Shown in pieces: positions 6,908 to 14,484 of a DNA stretch of 40,692 bases. A program made the translations under genes and the position numbers. Within the stretch, counting starts at the first letter, position 1; the number at the start of each line of letters is the position of its first letter. The stretch is from assembly GCA_016125045.1 (NCBI GenBank), contig WGML01000013.1, forward strand, positions 1 through 40,692, in the 5' to 3' direction. The notes below the pieces were generated by a model, which had not been told where the DNA came from, did no database searches, and saw only the letters and a list, made by a program, of their open reading frames with translations. The stretch comes from a bacterium. GTDB taxonomy: Bacteria; Pseudomonadota; Alphaproteobacteria; Caulobacterales; Hyphomonadaceae.

Positions 6908-7621
6908 ATGGCGTCATCCCCATCCAGCTCCGTAGACATCATCCTGGTCGAGGACGACGCGGAGATTCGTGCGATGGTCAGCGACCTGTTGCGGGAGGCG
7001 GGCTGGCAGGTGCGTGCCGTCGGCGACGCAGCGACGCTGGAGCGGGCAATGGCCGATGGCTGGCCGCGCCTGTTCATTCTCGACATCAATCTACCCGGCG
7101 AGGACGGCCTGTCGATCTGCCGACGGATCAGTACCCAGTCTGCGGCCTCGATCCTGATGCTGACCGCTCGCAGCGATGACCTCGATCGCGTCATCGGGCT
7201 GGAAGTTGGCGCCGACGACTATCTCGGCAAACCCTTCTATCCACGCGAACTGGTTGCGCGTGTGCGCGCGCTCCTGCGGCGGCAATCGCGTACTCCGGAC
7301 AGTCCGGAGGCTGCGAGGATCGAAGTTGCACACCTCGTCATCGACAAGCCCGGCCGCCAGGTGACCGATTCAGAGGGGCAGGACTTGAACCTCAGTTCGG
7401 CCGAATTCGACCTGTTCGTCCTCCTCGCCGAAGCCAGGGGCCGCGTCCTGAGTCGTGACTTCCTGCTCGACGCGATCCATGGCCGCGAGTCTCATTACCT
7501 TGACCGCTCGATTGACATGCTGGTGAGCCGGCTGCGCCGCAAGATCGATCGCGATGGTCCGACCCTGATCGAGGGCGTCCGGAATGCCGGCTATGTCCTA
7601 CGGGCGCCGACCGAGACATGA
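6908..7621 (+). CDS. OmpR-family two-component response regulator
   Basis: 237 aa. Receiver domain (about residues 9-122) with acidic pocket VEDD, phospho-acceptor Asp59 in FILDINLPGEDG, Thr in MLTARSDD and Lys108 in DYLGKPFYPREL. The C-terminal winged-helix domain (about 140-235) has L-S-S-A-E-F-D-L-F, RVLSRDFLL and the R-S-I-D-M-L-V-S-R-L-R-R-K-I recognition region. I chose the ATG at 6908; the frame is open back to 6743, but that extension lacks domain sequence. The stop overlaps the start of the kinase gene (ATGA at 7618-7621), so the two are translationally coupled. Likely targets are itself and the divergent exported-protein genes. Confidence 0.92.
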   Translation: MASSPSSSVDIILVEDDAEIRAMVSDLLREAGWQVRAVGDAATLERAMADGWPRLFILDINLPGEDGLSICRRISTQSAASILMLTARSDDLDRVIGLEVGADDYLGKPFYPRELVARVRALLRRQSRTPDSPEAARIEVAHLVIDKPGRQVTDSEGQDLNLSSAEFDLFVLLAEARGRVLSRDFLLDAIHGRESHYLDRSIDMLVSRLRRKIDRDGPTLIEGVRNAGYVLRAPTET

Positions 7622-8967
7622 ACCGGGTCTGCCAGCTTCCTCTGAGGCTCATTCTCCTGGTCCTCGCGCTCGTCACCGTCGTCCAGTTCGGGCTTTCGGC
7701 CGTTGCCTTCTACGGACGCGGGAGCGAAGCGGAAGGCTACGCCATGCTCCTGCCGGACCGCATCGCGACGATTGTGGAGACGGTCGAGTCCGTTCCCGAT
7801 GATCAGAGGGCGGGGTACCTCGATGTCCTGCAGCGAGAGGACCTGTCGATCACCATCGCCGAGGAGCCTCCGGGCAACAGCGACGAACCGTCGGTCGGGG
7901 TGCCCTCCGTTGAAGCGTTCATGAGCGCGTATGACCGGACATTCGAGGGGCGGGAGGTACGGGTCTGGCTGGCTGTCCCTGAAGGTGAGCGGGCCAGTGT
8001 GCCAAGGCTTGAACGCCTGAGGACGTGGTCGCGACATCCGATGCGGATAGCGGTTCCTCTGGTGACTGGAGAATGGATCCTGTTCGAGTCGACCGGATAT
8101 CATCCCGAAGCCGTCTTCGGCTGGCAGCCCGGTTTCGCGGCGGGACTCCTCGGCGCCGTCATCGCCCTGCTGGCTGTCCTGGTCCTGTGGCGCAGCCTCG
8201 GTCCGATGGAGGAAATGTCGCGCCGGGTTTCGAAATTCGCCGATGATGCAAAGCCGGTCGCACTGGACGTGCGCGGCGCGCCGGAAACGCGCAAGGTGGC
8301 TGAGGCCATCAATCACATGCAGCAGCGTATCGCCGCGCTGATCCAGGAGCGGGAAGTCGTCTTCGCAGCTGTCTCGCATGACCTGCGGACGCATCTCACC
8401 CGGCTTCGCCTGCGGATCGACCGGCTTCCCGAGGGCGACATCAAGTCGAAGTCAGCCAGCGACCTTGAAGCCATGAGTGCGATTGTCGACGATCACCTGC
8501 TTCTGGCGCGTGTGAACGCCGTTGAGCCGACGCTCGATACCGTCGATCTGGCGTCGCTTGCTGCGCGGACAGCCGCCGCACGCCGGCTCAGGTTGACGCA
8601 GCCGCAGGAGGGCGCGCAGGCGCTCATCAAGGGCGACGCGTCGCTGATCGTGCGCGCGATCGAGAATCTCGTTGGCAACGCCTTGAAATATGCGGGAGGC
8701 GCAGAGCTCAAGCTGGTAGAGGCCGGTGGGACCTACACGCTCGATGTGCTCGACCGCGGCGAGGGAGTGAGCGCGGCTGACCGTGAGCGACTGGTGCGGC
8801 CGTTCCAGTCGGGCGCTCAGGGGGTCGAACGCGACCCGACCGGGCATGGTCTTGGGTTGGCGATTGTGTCACGGATTGCAGAACGTCACGGCGCGACCTT
8901 CGCGCTGCTCGACCGGCCAGGCGGCGGGCTCATCGCGCGGCTCACCTTTCCCAGGGTGGATGTTTGA
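7618..8967 (+). CDS. Sensor histidine kinase, EnvZ-like
   Basis: 449 aa inner-membrane kinase. TM1 at about 8-30, a periplasmic sensor of about 135 residues (40-170), TM2 at about 172-192, a HAMP-like linker (SLGPMEEMSRRVSKFADDA), then the dimerisation domain with phospho-His254 in FAAVSHDLRTHLTRLRLRID. Note that Thr replaces the usual Pro after the H-box (R-T-H-L rather than R-T-P-L). The ATP domain has the N-box ENLVGNALKYA, G1 DRGEGV and G2 HGLGLAIV. It partners the response regulator with which it overlaps by 4 bases. The periplasmic domain is not recognised, so the stimulus is unknown; the envelope is a reasonable guess from the exported neighbours. Confidence 0.92.
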   Translation: MNRVCQLPLRLILLVLALVTVVQFGLSAVAFYGRGSEAEGYAMLLPDRIATIVETVESVPDDQRAGYLDVLQREDLSITIAEEPPGNSDEPSVGVPSVEAFMSAYDRTFEGREVRVWLAVPEGERASVPRLERLRTWSRHPMRIAVPLVTGEWILFESTGYHPEAVFGWQPGFAAGLLGAVIALLAVLVLWRSLGPMEEMSRRVSKFADDAKPVALDVRGAPETRKVAEAINHMQQRIAALIQEREVVFAAVSHDLRTHLTRLRLRIDRLPEGDIKSKSASDLEAMSAIVDDHLLLARVNAVEPTLDTVDLASLAARTAAARRLRLTQPQEGAQALIKGDASLIVRAIENLVGNALKYAGGAELKLVEAGGTYTLDVLDRGEGVSAADRERLVRPFQSGAQGVERDPTGHGLGLAIVSRIAERHGATFALLDRPGGGLIARLTFPRVDV

Positions 8968-9206
8968 GTCGGAATTGATGTCGACCGATGCCGACTGCAG
9001 ACCTGTCTTCCCAGTCGGTATCTCATGGGTTCGCATTGATTAATGCGCTGAATTGCTACGAAAAATCGACATCCTTCGTCATCGAGTGGGAGTGAGACTC
9101 ACGCGTAGCTACGACTGGCATGAACAAGCCCGGTCCTAAGCTGCAAGGAGCGGCAATGTTGCCCCCGTTCCCCGGAGGGGAAGGTGGATTGGCGCCCCAC
9201 CGACTT
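8968..9206. other. Intergenic gap with no supported feature
   Basis: This 239-bp stretch follows the kinase gene and precedes the convergent cupin stop. Only short open frames without recognisable protein character are present. I saw no strong hairpin followed by a T-run, although a terminator for one of the two converging genes would be expected here. Confidence 0.5.
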
Positions 9207-9674
9207 CTAGCGTTCCGATGCAGGATGCGCGAGGGCGTCGACGGGTTGCTCGAAGGCGATGAACAACGTGCACGGCTCATCGCTGAGGCATTTCGCGGTG
9301 TGCGGAAGGTTTGGGGGGCCATAAGCATAGTTACCGGTCCGTAGTATTGCTGCGGACTGTCCCTCGTAATGCACCTGCAATTCTCCGGAAACGAGAATGA
9401 TGCGTTCAGCAGAGGTGTGAGTGTGCGCGGGTAACTCCATGCCGCCGGGCAGGCGGAGGAAAATGTCGGCATTTGGCTGTGCTGGGTCCCCGTGGAGAAT
9501 AGCGATCCGGCAGCCGACTGGAAAAATGGGAGGGCACGGCGCCCATTGCAGGGATTGATCATCCGGCGCCCGCGTCAAGGCAGTTTCGCTTCCAACGATA
9601 GGAGCCGAAACGCAACCGGCCGACATGGAGAATAGCGCCGCGGCGACAGGCAGGTAGGACAATGAATTTCGCAA
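9207..9674 (-). CDS. Exported cupin-domain protein
   Basis: 155 aa. An N-terminal hydrophobic signal (LSYLPVAAALFSMSAG) ends in a Cys, possibly a weak lipobox (SAGC), otherwise an ordinary signal peptide. The single cupin barrel (about residues 60-140) carries the metal-site pattern: G-G-M-E-L-P-A-H-T-H-T-S-A-E-R in motif 1 (two His and Glu), and G-N-Y-A-Y-G-P-P-N-L-P-H-T-A in motif 2 with the last His. Periplasmic location is implied. Divergent from an HxlR regulator, which may control it. The substrate cannot be told; related proteins are annotated only as cupins. Confidence 0.8.
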   Translation of the reverse strand: MRNSLSYLPVAAALFSMSAGCVSAPIVGSETALTRAPDDQSLQWAPCPPIFPVGCRIAILHGDPAQPNADIFLRLPGGMELPAHTHTSAERIILVSGELQVHYEGQSAAILRTGNYAYGPPNLPHTAKCLSDEPCTLFIAFEQPVDALAHPASER

Positions 9675-9721
9675 GGTCGGCCTCCCGGTTTAGGTGCGTG
9701 AGGACGACCGTGACCAACAAG

Positions 9722-9737
9722 ACTGGCCTTCGCCAGT
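9722..9737. promoter_or_regulatory. Inverted repeat in the cupin/HxlR divergent promoter
   Basis: ACTGGC (9722-9727), loop CTTC, GCCAGT (9732-9737). A second, wider pair, GTTCAG (9736-9741) and CTGAAC (9768-9773), overlaps it. Both lie in the 153-bp region between the cupin and HxlR starts and are reasonable operator candidates. Either could be chance in GC-rich DNA. Confidence 0.3.
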
Positions 9738-9827
9738 TCAGCTTTTGAATCTCTGCCGGTACATAATCTGAACTTGCTCGATGGCCTGCCCGAACTCTAA
9801 CCGTTCAGTATCGTGCCGGAGCGAGCC

Positions 9828-10526
9828 ATGACGCAGGGAAGCTATCGACAATTCTGTCCAGTCGCGATGGCGGCGGAAGTCTTGTGTTCACGATGGACAA
9901 TCGTCCTCTTGCGCGAGTTGATTGCGGGCTCGACGCGGTTCAATGAGCTGCGCCGGGGGGTGCCGCGGATGTCGCCCGCCCTCTTGTCCAAGCGGCTCAA
10001 GGAGTTAGAAGCAGCCGGGATCATTGAACGTGAACCCATCGCCAACGAGAACGGTGTTTACGAATACGGGCTGACAAAGGCCGGGGAGGAGCTCAGGCCG
10101 ATCGTAGAGGCGTTCGGGGTTTGGGGGCAGCGCTGGGTCGAATCGGAACTCTCACTCAGCCATCTCGATGTACAGCTCCTGATGTGGGATATGCGGCGCA
10201 ACCTTGATCCGGAGCCGCTGCCCAAACGAAGAATAGTTGTGCAGTTCAGTTACAGCGAATTGCCGGTCGCGGAACGACGCTGGTGGTTGATTGTCGAGGC
10301 CGATGGCGGTGTCGACCTGTGTTCGATCGATCCAGGTTTCGATGTCGATCTGCATGTCGCGACCGATCTGCGTACAATGACCGCGATCTGGATGGGCCTC
10401 GATACGGTTGTTGCAGCCGTTCGGGAGAATCGGCTCATCGCCGTAGGTGAGCGCGCGATTGCCGGGGCGATGCAGTCCTGGCTTGGTCTCAGCCCGTTCG
10501 CCAAAGAGCACAAGCTTGCCGGTTAG
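9828..10526 (+). CDS. HxlR-family transcriptional regulator
   Basis: 232 aa. The N-terminal winged-helix domain (about 8-95) has the conserved Cys in YRQFCPVAMAAEVLCSRWTI, the helix R-E-L-I-A-G-S-T-R-F-N-E-L, R-M-S-P-A-L-L-S-K-R-L and the wing YEYGLTKAG. The C-terminal half is a helix/strand domain, probably SCP2-like, as in the paralogue at 1583-2254. I chose the ATG at 9828 with GGAGCG upstream; an in-frame GTG at 9813 is possible. Divergent from the cupin gene. With two Cys residues near the N-terminus, thiol sensing is conceivable but unproven. Confidence 0.87.
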   Translation: MTQGSYRQFCPVAMAAEVLCSRWTIVLLRELIAGSTRFNELRRGVPRMSPALLSKRLKELEAAGIIEREPIANENGVYEYGLTKAGEELRPIVEAFGVWGQRWVESELSLSHLDVQLLMWDMRRNLDPEPLPKRRIVVQFSYSELPVAERRWWLIVEADGGVDLCSIDPGFDVDLHVATDLRTMTAIWMGLDTVVAAVRENRLIAVGERAIAGAMQSWLGLSPFAKEHKLAG

Positions 10527-10802
10527 GTCTGGCGAGCGAGTGTCTGCGCCGCAATCCTGGGAATGCCGACCAGTAAGTTGTCTTCATGATTGAATGTCTT
10601 TGGAACGAATTCGCTAGAACCCGTTGTCGTCGTCTTGTGCTCAAGTCCTAGAGCGGGCCGTAAAGGTGTGAGAAGCTCCTATCTCCATCACCGAACCGGA
10701 GTTGCTTCTCAACGCGTCACCGCGTCGATAAAGGTTGACCTTTCGGCGTCAAGAAAAGGACCTGCGGCGCAACCTTAGAGGTTTCCGCGGGCGGAGGGTG
10801 AC
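10527..10802. other. AT-richer intergenic gap with no supported gene
   Basis: This 276-bp stretch between the HxlR stop and the truncated nucleotidyltransferase has no recognisable coding sequence. Base composition is visibly less GC-rich than in flanking genes. It precedes a good ribosome binding site (GGAGG near 10794) for the remnant gene downstream. Confidence 0.45.
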
Positions 10803-11187
10803 TTGATCGGCGACACCAAGAGTTCCCCAACCATCCAAGCCTATCTCGATGAGCTGACGCTTCGTGTCCGCGGCGTGTTGGGGGACGACCTCGTTGCTCT
10901 CTATCTGCATGGCTCAATCGTTCAGGGTGACTTCTCGCCGCGCTCAAGCGATCTTGATGTCCTGGGCGTCGTCGCCGCACCACTGGGCCGCCGAGCCTGC
11001 GACGCACTCCTCTCGGCGCTGTCGAACGAGGCTTTGCCAGTCCCGGCCGTTGGTCTGGAGTTGGTCATTAGCGGGGCCAGCACGGCTCGCGCGCCCGAGC
11101 CTGAGGTTCGGTTCGAGTTCGCATTATCGACCGGGCCGGACTGGGGAACGCTGTTCGAGCCGCCAGGAACGGCGAGGGAGCGCCGGC
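10803..11187 (+). pseudogene. AadA-like nucleotidyltransferase, 3'-truncated
   Basis: A TTG at 10803, with GGAGG 6 bases upstream, opens a frame whose first about 120 residues match an aminoglycoside-adenylyltransferase-like nucleotidyltransferase. It has the catalytic pattern LYLHGSIVQGDFSPRSSDLD (G-S followed by D-x-D), then L-P-V-P-A-V-G-L-E-L-V-I and E-F-A-L-S-T-G-P-D-W. Family proteins continue for about 130 more residues with a helical C-terminal domain. Here the homologous sequence ends near 11166-11187, where the convergent peptidase gene ends, and the rest of the frame is merely antisense to that gene. It lacks the C-terminal domain, so is probably inactive. Confidence 0.7.
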
Positions 11188-12588
11188 TTAGCCCTCTCCA
11201 GCCTCGAGCAGTACCAGCAGCAGCGCGAGTTGGATCGCCAGATGCGAGTCTTTGTCCTCCCAGCTTTCATCCGGGGCGTGACTGTTTCGGGAAATGCCGC
11301 CTCGTCCGATCGTCACCGCCGGAACGCCAAGCCAGATCGGGATGTTCGCGTCCGTGGAAGATGCTTCCAGTTCGGGTTCGCCGCCCAACAGTTCGATCGC
11401 CGCGATCGCCCGGCGGACGAGCGTGCCGGTCCGCTCACCTTGTCCCGCCGGGCGGCGGCCCACGGGTTCGACCTCAACCTCCAAGGCGTCGCCGATCGTC
11501 CTGCGTGCATTCTCCTCGGCGAGTGCGACGTCGATCGAGGACTTGAACGCGGCGTCCAGCGCATCGAGCCTGCGAGGGTCGGTCGAGCGCATGTCGACCT
11601 CCATCCAGCTTTCAAACGGAATGGAGTTGATCGACGTGCCGCCTCCGATCATTCCGACAGAGAAAGTCGCCCTCGCGCCAGGTGACCGCGTGATCGGCGT
11701 CGCGCGTTCCGTGAAGCCGGCGATCGCCGCCGCGAGCGCCTGGTGCGGATGGCCGCGCCCGAACGCTCCATAGGAGTGCCCCCCCGGCCCTTTGAACGTC
11801 ACCCGATAGCGGTTTGAGCCGACGCCAGCATAAACCAGCCTGCTGATCTGGCCCCCGTCGATCGCGATGAAGCTGTCGATCTTCCGCTTGCCTTCCCCGA
11901 ACAGGTGGCGCACGCCGCGCAGATCGCCAAGCCCCTCCTCACCGACGGAACCGACGAACATCAGCGTATCGCGCGTCGAGATGTCGTGCTTCTGAAGCGC
12001 ATCGGCGAGCGCCAGCATCACGACGAGGCCCCGCGTGTTGTCGCCAATACCGGGCGCCGTGAACACATCGCCGTCCCGGTGAACCGTCACGTCCGTGTCG
12101 GCGGGAAACACCGTGTCCATGTGGGCCACGATCGCGACGGTCCTCTGCCCGACGGTTCCCGGACGGATCGCGATGACATTCCCGATTTCGTCAATGCGCA
12201 CGTCAGAAACGCCGAGCGTCTCGAATCGCCTCACCAGGTCAGCGGCCCGTTCCGCCTCGCGAAACGGCGGAGCGGGGATCTCGTTCAGCGCGATCAGCCA
12301 CTGATTGTTGCGCTCCCGTTGCGACTCGATATCGGCGAACGCGGCCTCCACCGCGGACGCCTCGCGAATCGCTTTTGCCGCGGAAACGAATTCGGGGCCC
12401 GCAGTCGGCGCGGCTTCATCTTCGGCGTCGGCGGAGGCGGGAGAAGTAGCGGGCGTTTGGGGCGATCCGGTCGCCGGCGCAGCAGCGACGGGCTTAATAG
12501 TGCCGTCGAACGCGCAGGATGACACACCCAGGAGCCCTCCGAATACGGCGCAGGCCAGCAGCGCGCGAAGGTAATTTGCGGCAGACAC
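11188..12588 (-). CDS. Exported M20-family metallopeptidase, likely lipoprotein
   Basis: 466 aa. The signal sequence ends in a lipobox-like VSSC (Cys25), followed by an Ala/Pro-rich linker (30-65). The zinc-dependent M20 (ArgE/DapE/PepT-like) catalytic domain has VAHMDTVFP (first metal His and Asp), GIGDNTRGLV (bridging Asp), GSVGEEGLGDLRG (catalytic Glu-Glu), G-G-H-S-Y-G-A-F-G in the lid, SSTDANIP and a closing HAPDESW (metal His). The lid (dimerisation) domain lies between about 265 and 380. It probably trims peptides in the periplasm or at the envelope. Its TAA at 11188-11190 marks where the opposing nucleotidyltransferase remnant breaks off. Confidence 0.88.
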   Translation of the reverse strand: MSAANYLRALLACAVFGGLLGVSSCAFDGTIKPVAAAPATGSPQTPATSPASADAEDEAAPTAGPEFVSAAKAIREASAVEAAFADIESQRERNNQWLIALNEIPAPPFREAERAADLVRRFETLGVSDVRIDEIGNVIAIRPGTVGQRTVAIVAHMDTVFPADTDVTVHRDGDVFTAPGIGDNTRGLVVMLALADALQKHDISTRDTLMFVGSVGEEGLGDLRGVRHLFGEGKRKIDSFIAIDGGQISRLVYAGVGSNRYRVTFKGPGGHSYGAFGRGHPHQALAAAIAGFTERATPITRSPGARATFSVGMIGGGTSINSIPFESWMEVDMRSTDPRRLDALDAAFKSSIDVALAEENARRTIGDALEVEVEPVGRRPAGQGERTGTLVRRAIAAIELLGGEPELEASSTDANIPIWLGVPAVTIGRGGISRNSHAPDESWEDKDSHLAIQLALLLVLLEAGEG

Positions 12589-12663
12589 TCAGCTCTCCGT
12601 TTCCACGCCTAGACAGTCGTCTCACACGGCCGACCATAGAGCCAGACCATAGCCGCGCCAGTC

Positions 12664-12707
12664 CGTTCACGCGAAGTGGGCTTGACATTACGTTCACGTC
12701 AAGTGCG
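12664..12707. promoter_or_regulatory. Operator-like repeats upstream of the thioesterase gene
   Basis: CTTGAC (12681-12686) and GTCAAG (12698-12703) form an inverted repeat whose core, read on the minus strand, is TTGACGTGAACGTAA. This resembles the MerR-family LiuR-type operators (two ACGT steps flanked by TT/AA) that control acyl-CoA and branched-chain catabolic genes in Proteobacteria. A direct repeat of CGTTCACG plus AAGTG starts at 12664 and at 12691. The match to LiuR sites is from memory of the consensus and needs a motif scan. Confidence 0.45.
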
Positions 12708-12753
12708 AGGACGGGGTGGACGTAGGCGTTGGCGGAAGCGCAAAGAGGTGGTC

Positions 12754-13557
12754 ATGAAGGCGGCGTTCGAGCGCGATCCCAGCGGCTCAAATGTGTTCTT
12801 CGGAACCGAGTGGGCGGCGGGACCATGGGATCCGCGCGCGTGCCATGGCGGGGGGCCGGCTGCGCTGGCTGTTCGGGCGGCTGAAGAGAAGCCTGCGCCA
12901 AGCCCGATGGCGGTTGCACGTCTGACGCTTGAGCTGATGCGTCCCGCACCGGTCGATCGCTTGATCGTCCACGCCGAGGTCATTCGCGAAGGCAAGAAAC
13001 TCCAACTGGTCGCGGTCACGATCCGGTCGTCGCAACACGAGGTCGCACGGGGCATGGTCCTCAAACTTCGGGTTGAAGACCTTTCCGCCGCGTGTTCCGA
13101 GGCCGTGGAGGACCCGTCGCGCGCGGCACGATTTGCGGCGATCGCTCCCCCAGAGCGGTGCGAGCCGCAGTCCTCTCGCTTGCGCACAGGCTTCTCGGGT
13201 CTGTTTGAGCTGCGCAGCGCCGGAGGCGGCCTTTTGACGGTCGGGCCTGGAGCGGTGTGGTTTCGCATGACCGGCCAGATCGTCGCCGGAGAGACGCCAA
13301 GCCCCGCCATGCGGGCGGCTGCGGTTGCGGATTTCACTAACGGCGTTTCGGGAGCGCTGCCGTTTGACCGGTGGACCTATATCAACCCGGACCTCACCAT
13401 CAATCTGGCGAGGGAGGCGTTCGGGGATTGGATCATTCTCGATGCGGCGACAACTGTGTCAGCTCACGGCAGGGGGGTCGCCTCCGGCGGTCTTGGTGAT
13501 GAGACAGGATGGTTCGGACATGTGTCGCAGACGCTCCTCATCGACGCCCGCAAGTGA
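12754..13557 (+). CDS. Acyl-CoA thioesterase-family protein (double hot-dog)
   Basis: 267 aa. The pattern is of PF13622-type thioesterases: an opening W-A-A-G-P-W-D-P-R-A-C-H-G-G-G-P-A-A-L (active-site loop of the first hot-dog), the strand A-R-L-T-L-E-L-M-R-P-A-P-V-D-R, then a second hot-dog (about 150-265) with M-R-A-A-A-V-A-D-F-T-N-G-V, Y-I-N-P-D-L-T-I-N and W-I-I-L-D-A-A-T. These proteins hydrolyse acyl-CoA thioesters or are inactive relatives. The ATG at 12754 has AAAGAGGTG upstream. A LiuR-like operator lies 50-90 bp upstream, which fits a role in fatty- or branched-chain acyl-CoA catabolism. Confidence 0.85.
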   Translation: MKAAFERDPSGSNVFFGTEWAAGPWDPRACHGGGPAALAVRAAEEKPAPSPMAVARLTLELMRPAPVDRLIVHAEVIREGKKLQLVAVTIRSSQHEVARGMVLKLRVEDLSAACSEAVEDPSRAARFAAIAPPERCEPQSSRLRTGFSGLFELRSAGGGLLTVGPGAVWFRMTGQIVAGETPSPAMRAAAVADFTNGVSGALPFDRWTYINPDLTINLAREAFGDWIILDAATTVSAHGRGVASGGLGDETGWFGHVSQTLLIDARK

Positions 13558-13570
13558 GGCGTCGATGAGG
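13536..13570. terminator. Perfect 13-bp bidirectional hairpin overlapping a stop codon
   Basis: CCTCATCGACGCC (13536-13548), 9-base loop, GGCGTCGATGAGG (13558-13570). The left arm encodes the last residues of the thioesterase, and its TGA (13555-13557) sits in the loop. It separates two convergent genes with a 24-bp gap, so it can serve both. There is no clear T-run on either side. Confidence 0.7.
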
Positions 13571-13581
13571 GTGGTCGTCGC

Positions 13582-14307
13582 TCAGAACCCGTAGACGAGC
13601 GAGAAGCGGGTCGCCGTGTCGGTCTTCTCCCGACCCGGCAGAACGTCTGTGTCGTGGCGCACTTCAAATGAGACGCGCGCCGCCAGCGCTTCGGACAGCT
13701 TGGCCGTCAGTGCGAGGGCGTTGATGACCTGAGTCGACACTTCGGCGTAGGTGATCTCGGTGTCGTTCGAAAGCGTCACGGCCTCGTTGAAGGCGTGCTT
13801 GAAGGCTGAAGCGCCTCTGAATGCGACGCTCTCCTCCTTCACGCCATTGCTCAGTTCATCCCAGCGAAAGCCGGGGCCGGCTTCCACCGACCAGGACGTC
13901 GCATCGCCCTTGATGAGATGAACACCCGCGCCGACGCCCAGAAACGCACGGCTGTCGAATGCACTGAACTCGTCCTGCTCAAAGCTGCCGCGCCCGTAGG
14001 CGTAGTACCGCTCGCTCAGATCCCGGTCCGCCTGGGCGGCGAGGCCCCAGCGGTTTCGGGTCTGCGCGCTGTCGGTTTCTCCGTACTCCGCGTTCAGCGC
14101 GCCTTTGAACTTCCAGGCGCCGAGATCGCGTTCGAGCTTCAGGCCGGCGGCGAGGTCGGTTGTCTCAGTATTGCCGGTGGTCAGTCCCGCCGAGACATTG
14201 CCTTCCCCTGACCAGCCTGACGTGATGGCGGACTGAGCGATTGCGGCGGGCGACAGGAGCAAGGTGGCGGCGGCCGCGATGGCGGACGCCCATGTGACGG
14301 TTTTCAT
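13582..14307 (-). CDS. DUF481 outer-membrane protein (YdiY-like)
   Basis: 241 aa. Signal peptide MKTVTWASAIAAAATLLLSP, cleaved after AAIA. The mature protein is a predicted beta-barrel of the DUF481 family: SGEGNVSAGLTTGNTETTDL opening, alternating strands (FKGALNAEYGET, YYAYGRGSFEQDEFSAFDSR, G-V-G-A-G-V-H-L-I) and a terminal aromatic (FSLVYGF) that fits BAM recognition. E. coli YdiY is known as acid-inducible, and related proteins are called salt-induced outer-membrane proteins; the molecular role is unknown. It converges on the thioesterase gene across the hairpin at 13536-13570. Confidence 0.88.
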   Translation of the reverse strand: MKTVTWASAIAAAATLLLSPAAIAQSAITSGWSGEGNVSAGLTTGNTETTDLAAGLKLERDLGAWKFKGALNAEYGETDSAQTRNRWGLAAQADRDLSERYYAYGRGSFEQDEFSAFDSRAFLGVGAGVHLIKGDATSWSVEAGPGFRWDELSNGVKEESVAFRGASAFKHAFNEAVTLSNDTEITYAEVSTQVINALALTAKLSEALAARVSFEVRHDTDVLPGREKTDTATRFSLVYGF

Positions 14308-14484
14308 CTATTCCCCACAGAAAGCACGCGCGATTAAAGTCAGCGCGCGCGCCTGTTACCCACGTCGCATCGTCTGGTCCAGCGGACTCTACAGTCGAGA
14401 GAATCCTGTCGCCGGGGTGGACGGATGCAGCGTCGCGCCTTATGTAGGCGTCTCTGAAAACCAGCCACGCTACCAGACTGATTG

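Noticed and set aside
9813..9827. GTG at 9813 as start of the second HxlR gene
   Set aside because: Adds only five residues before the usual start and lacks a better ribosome binding site than the ATG at 9828.
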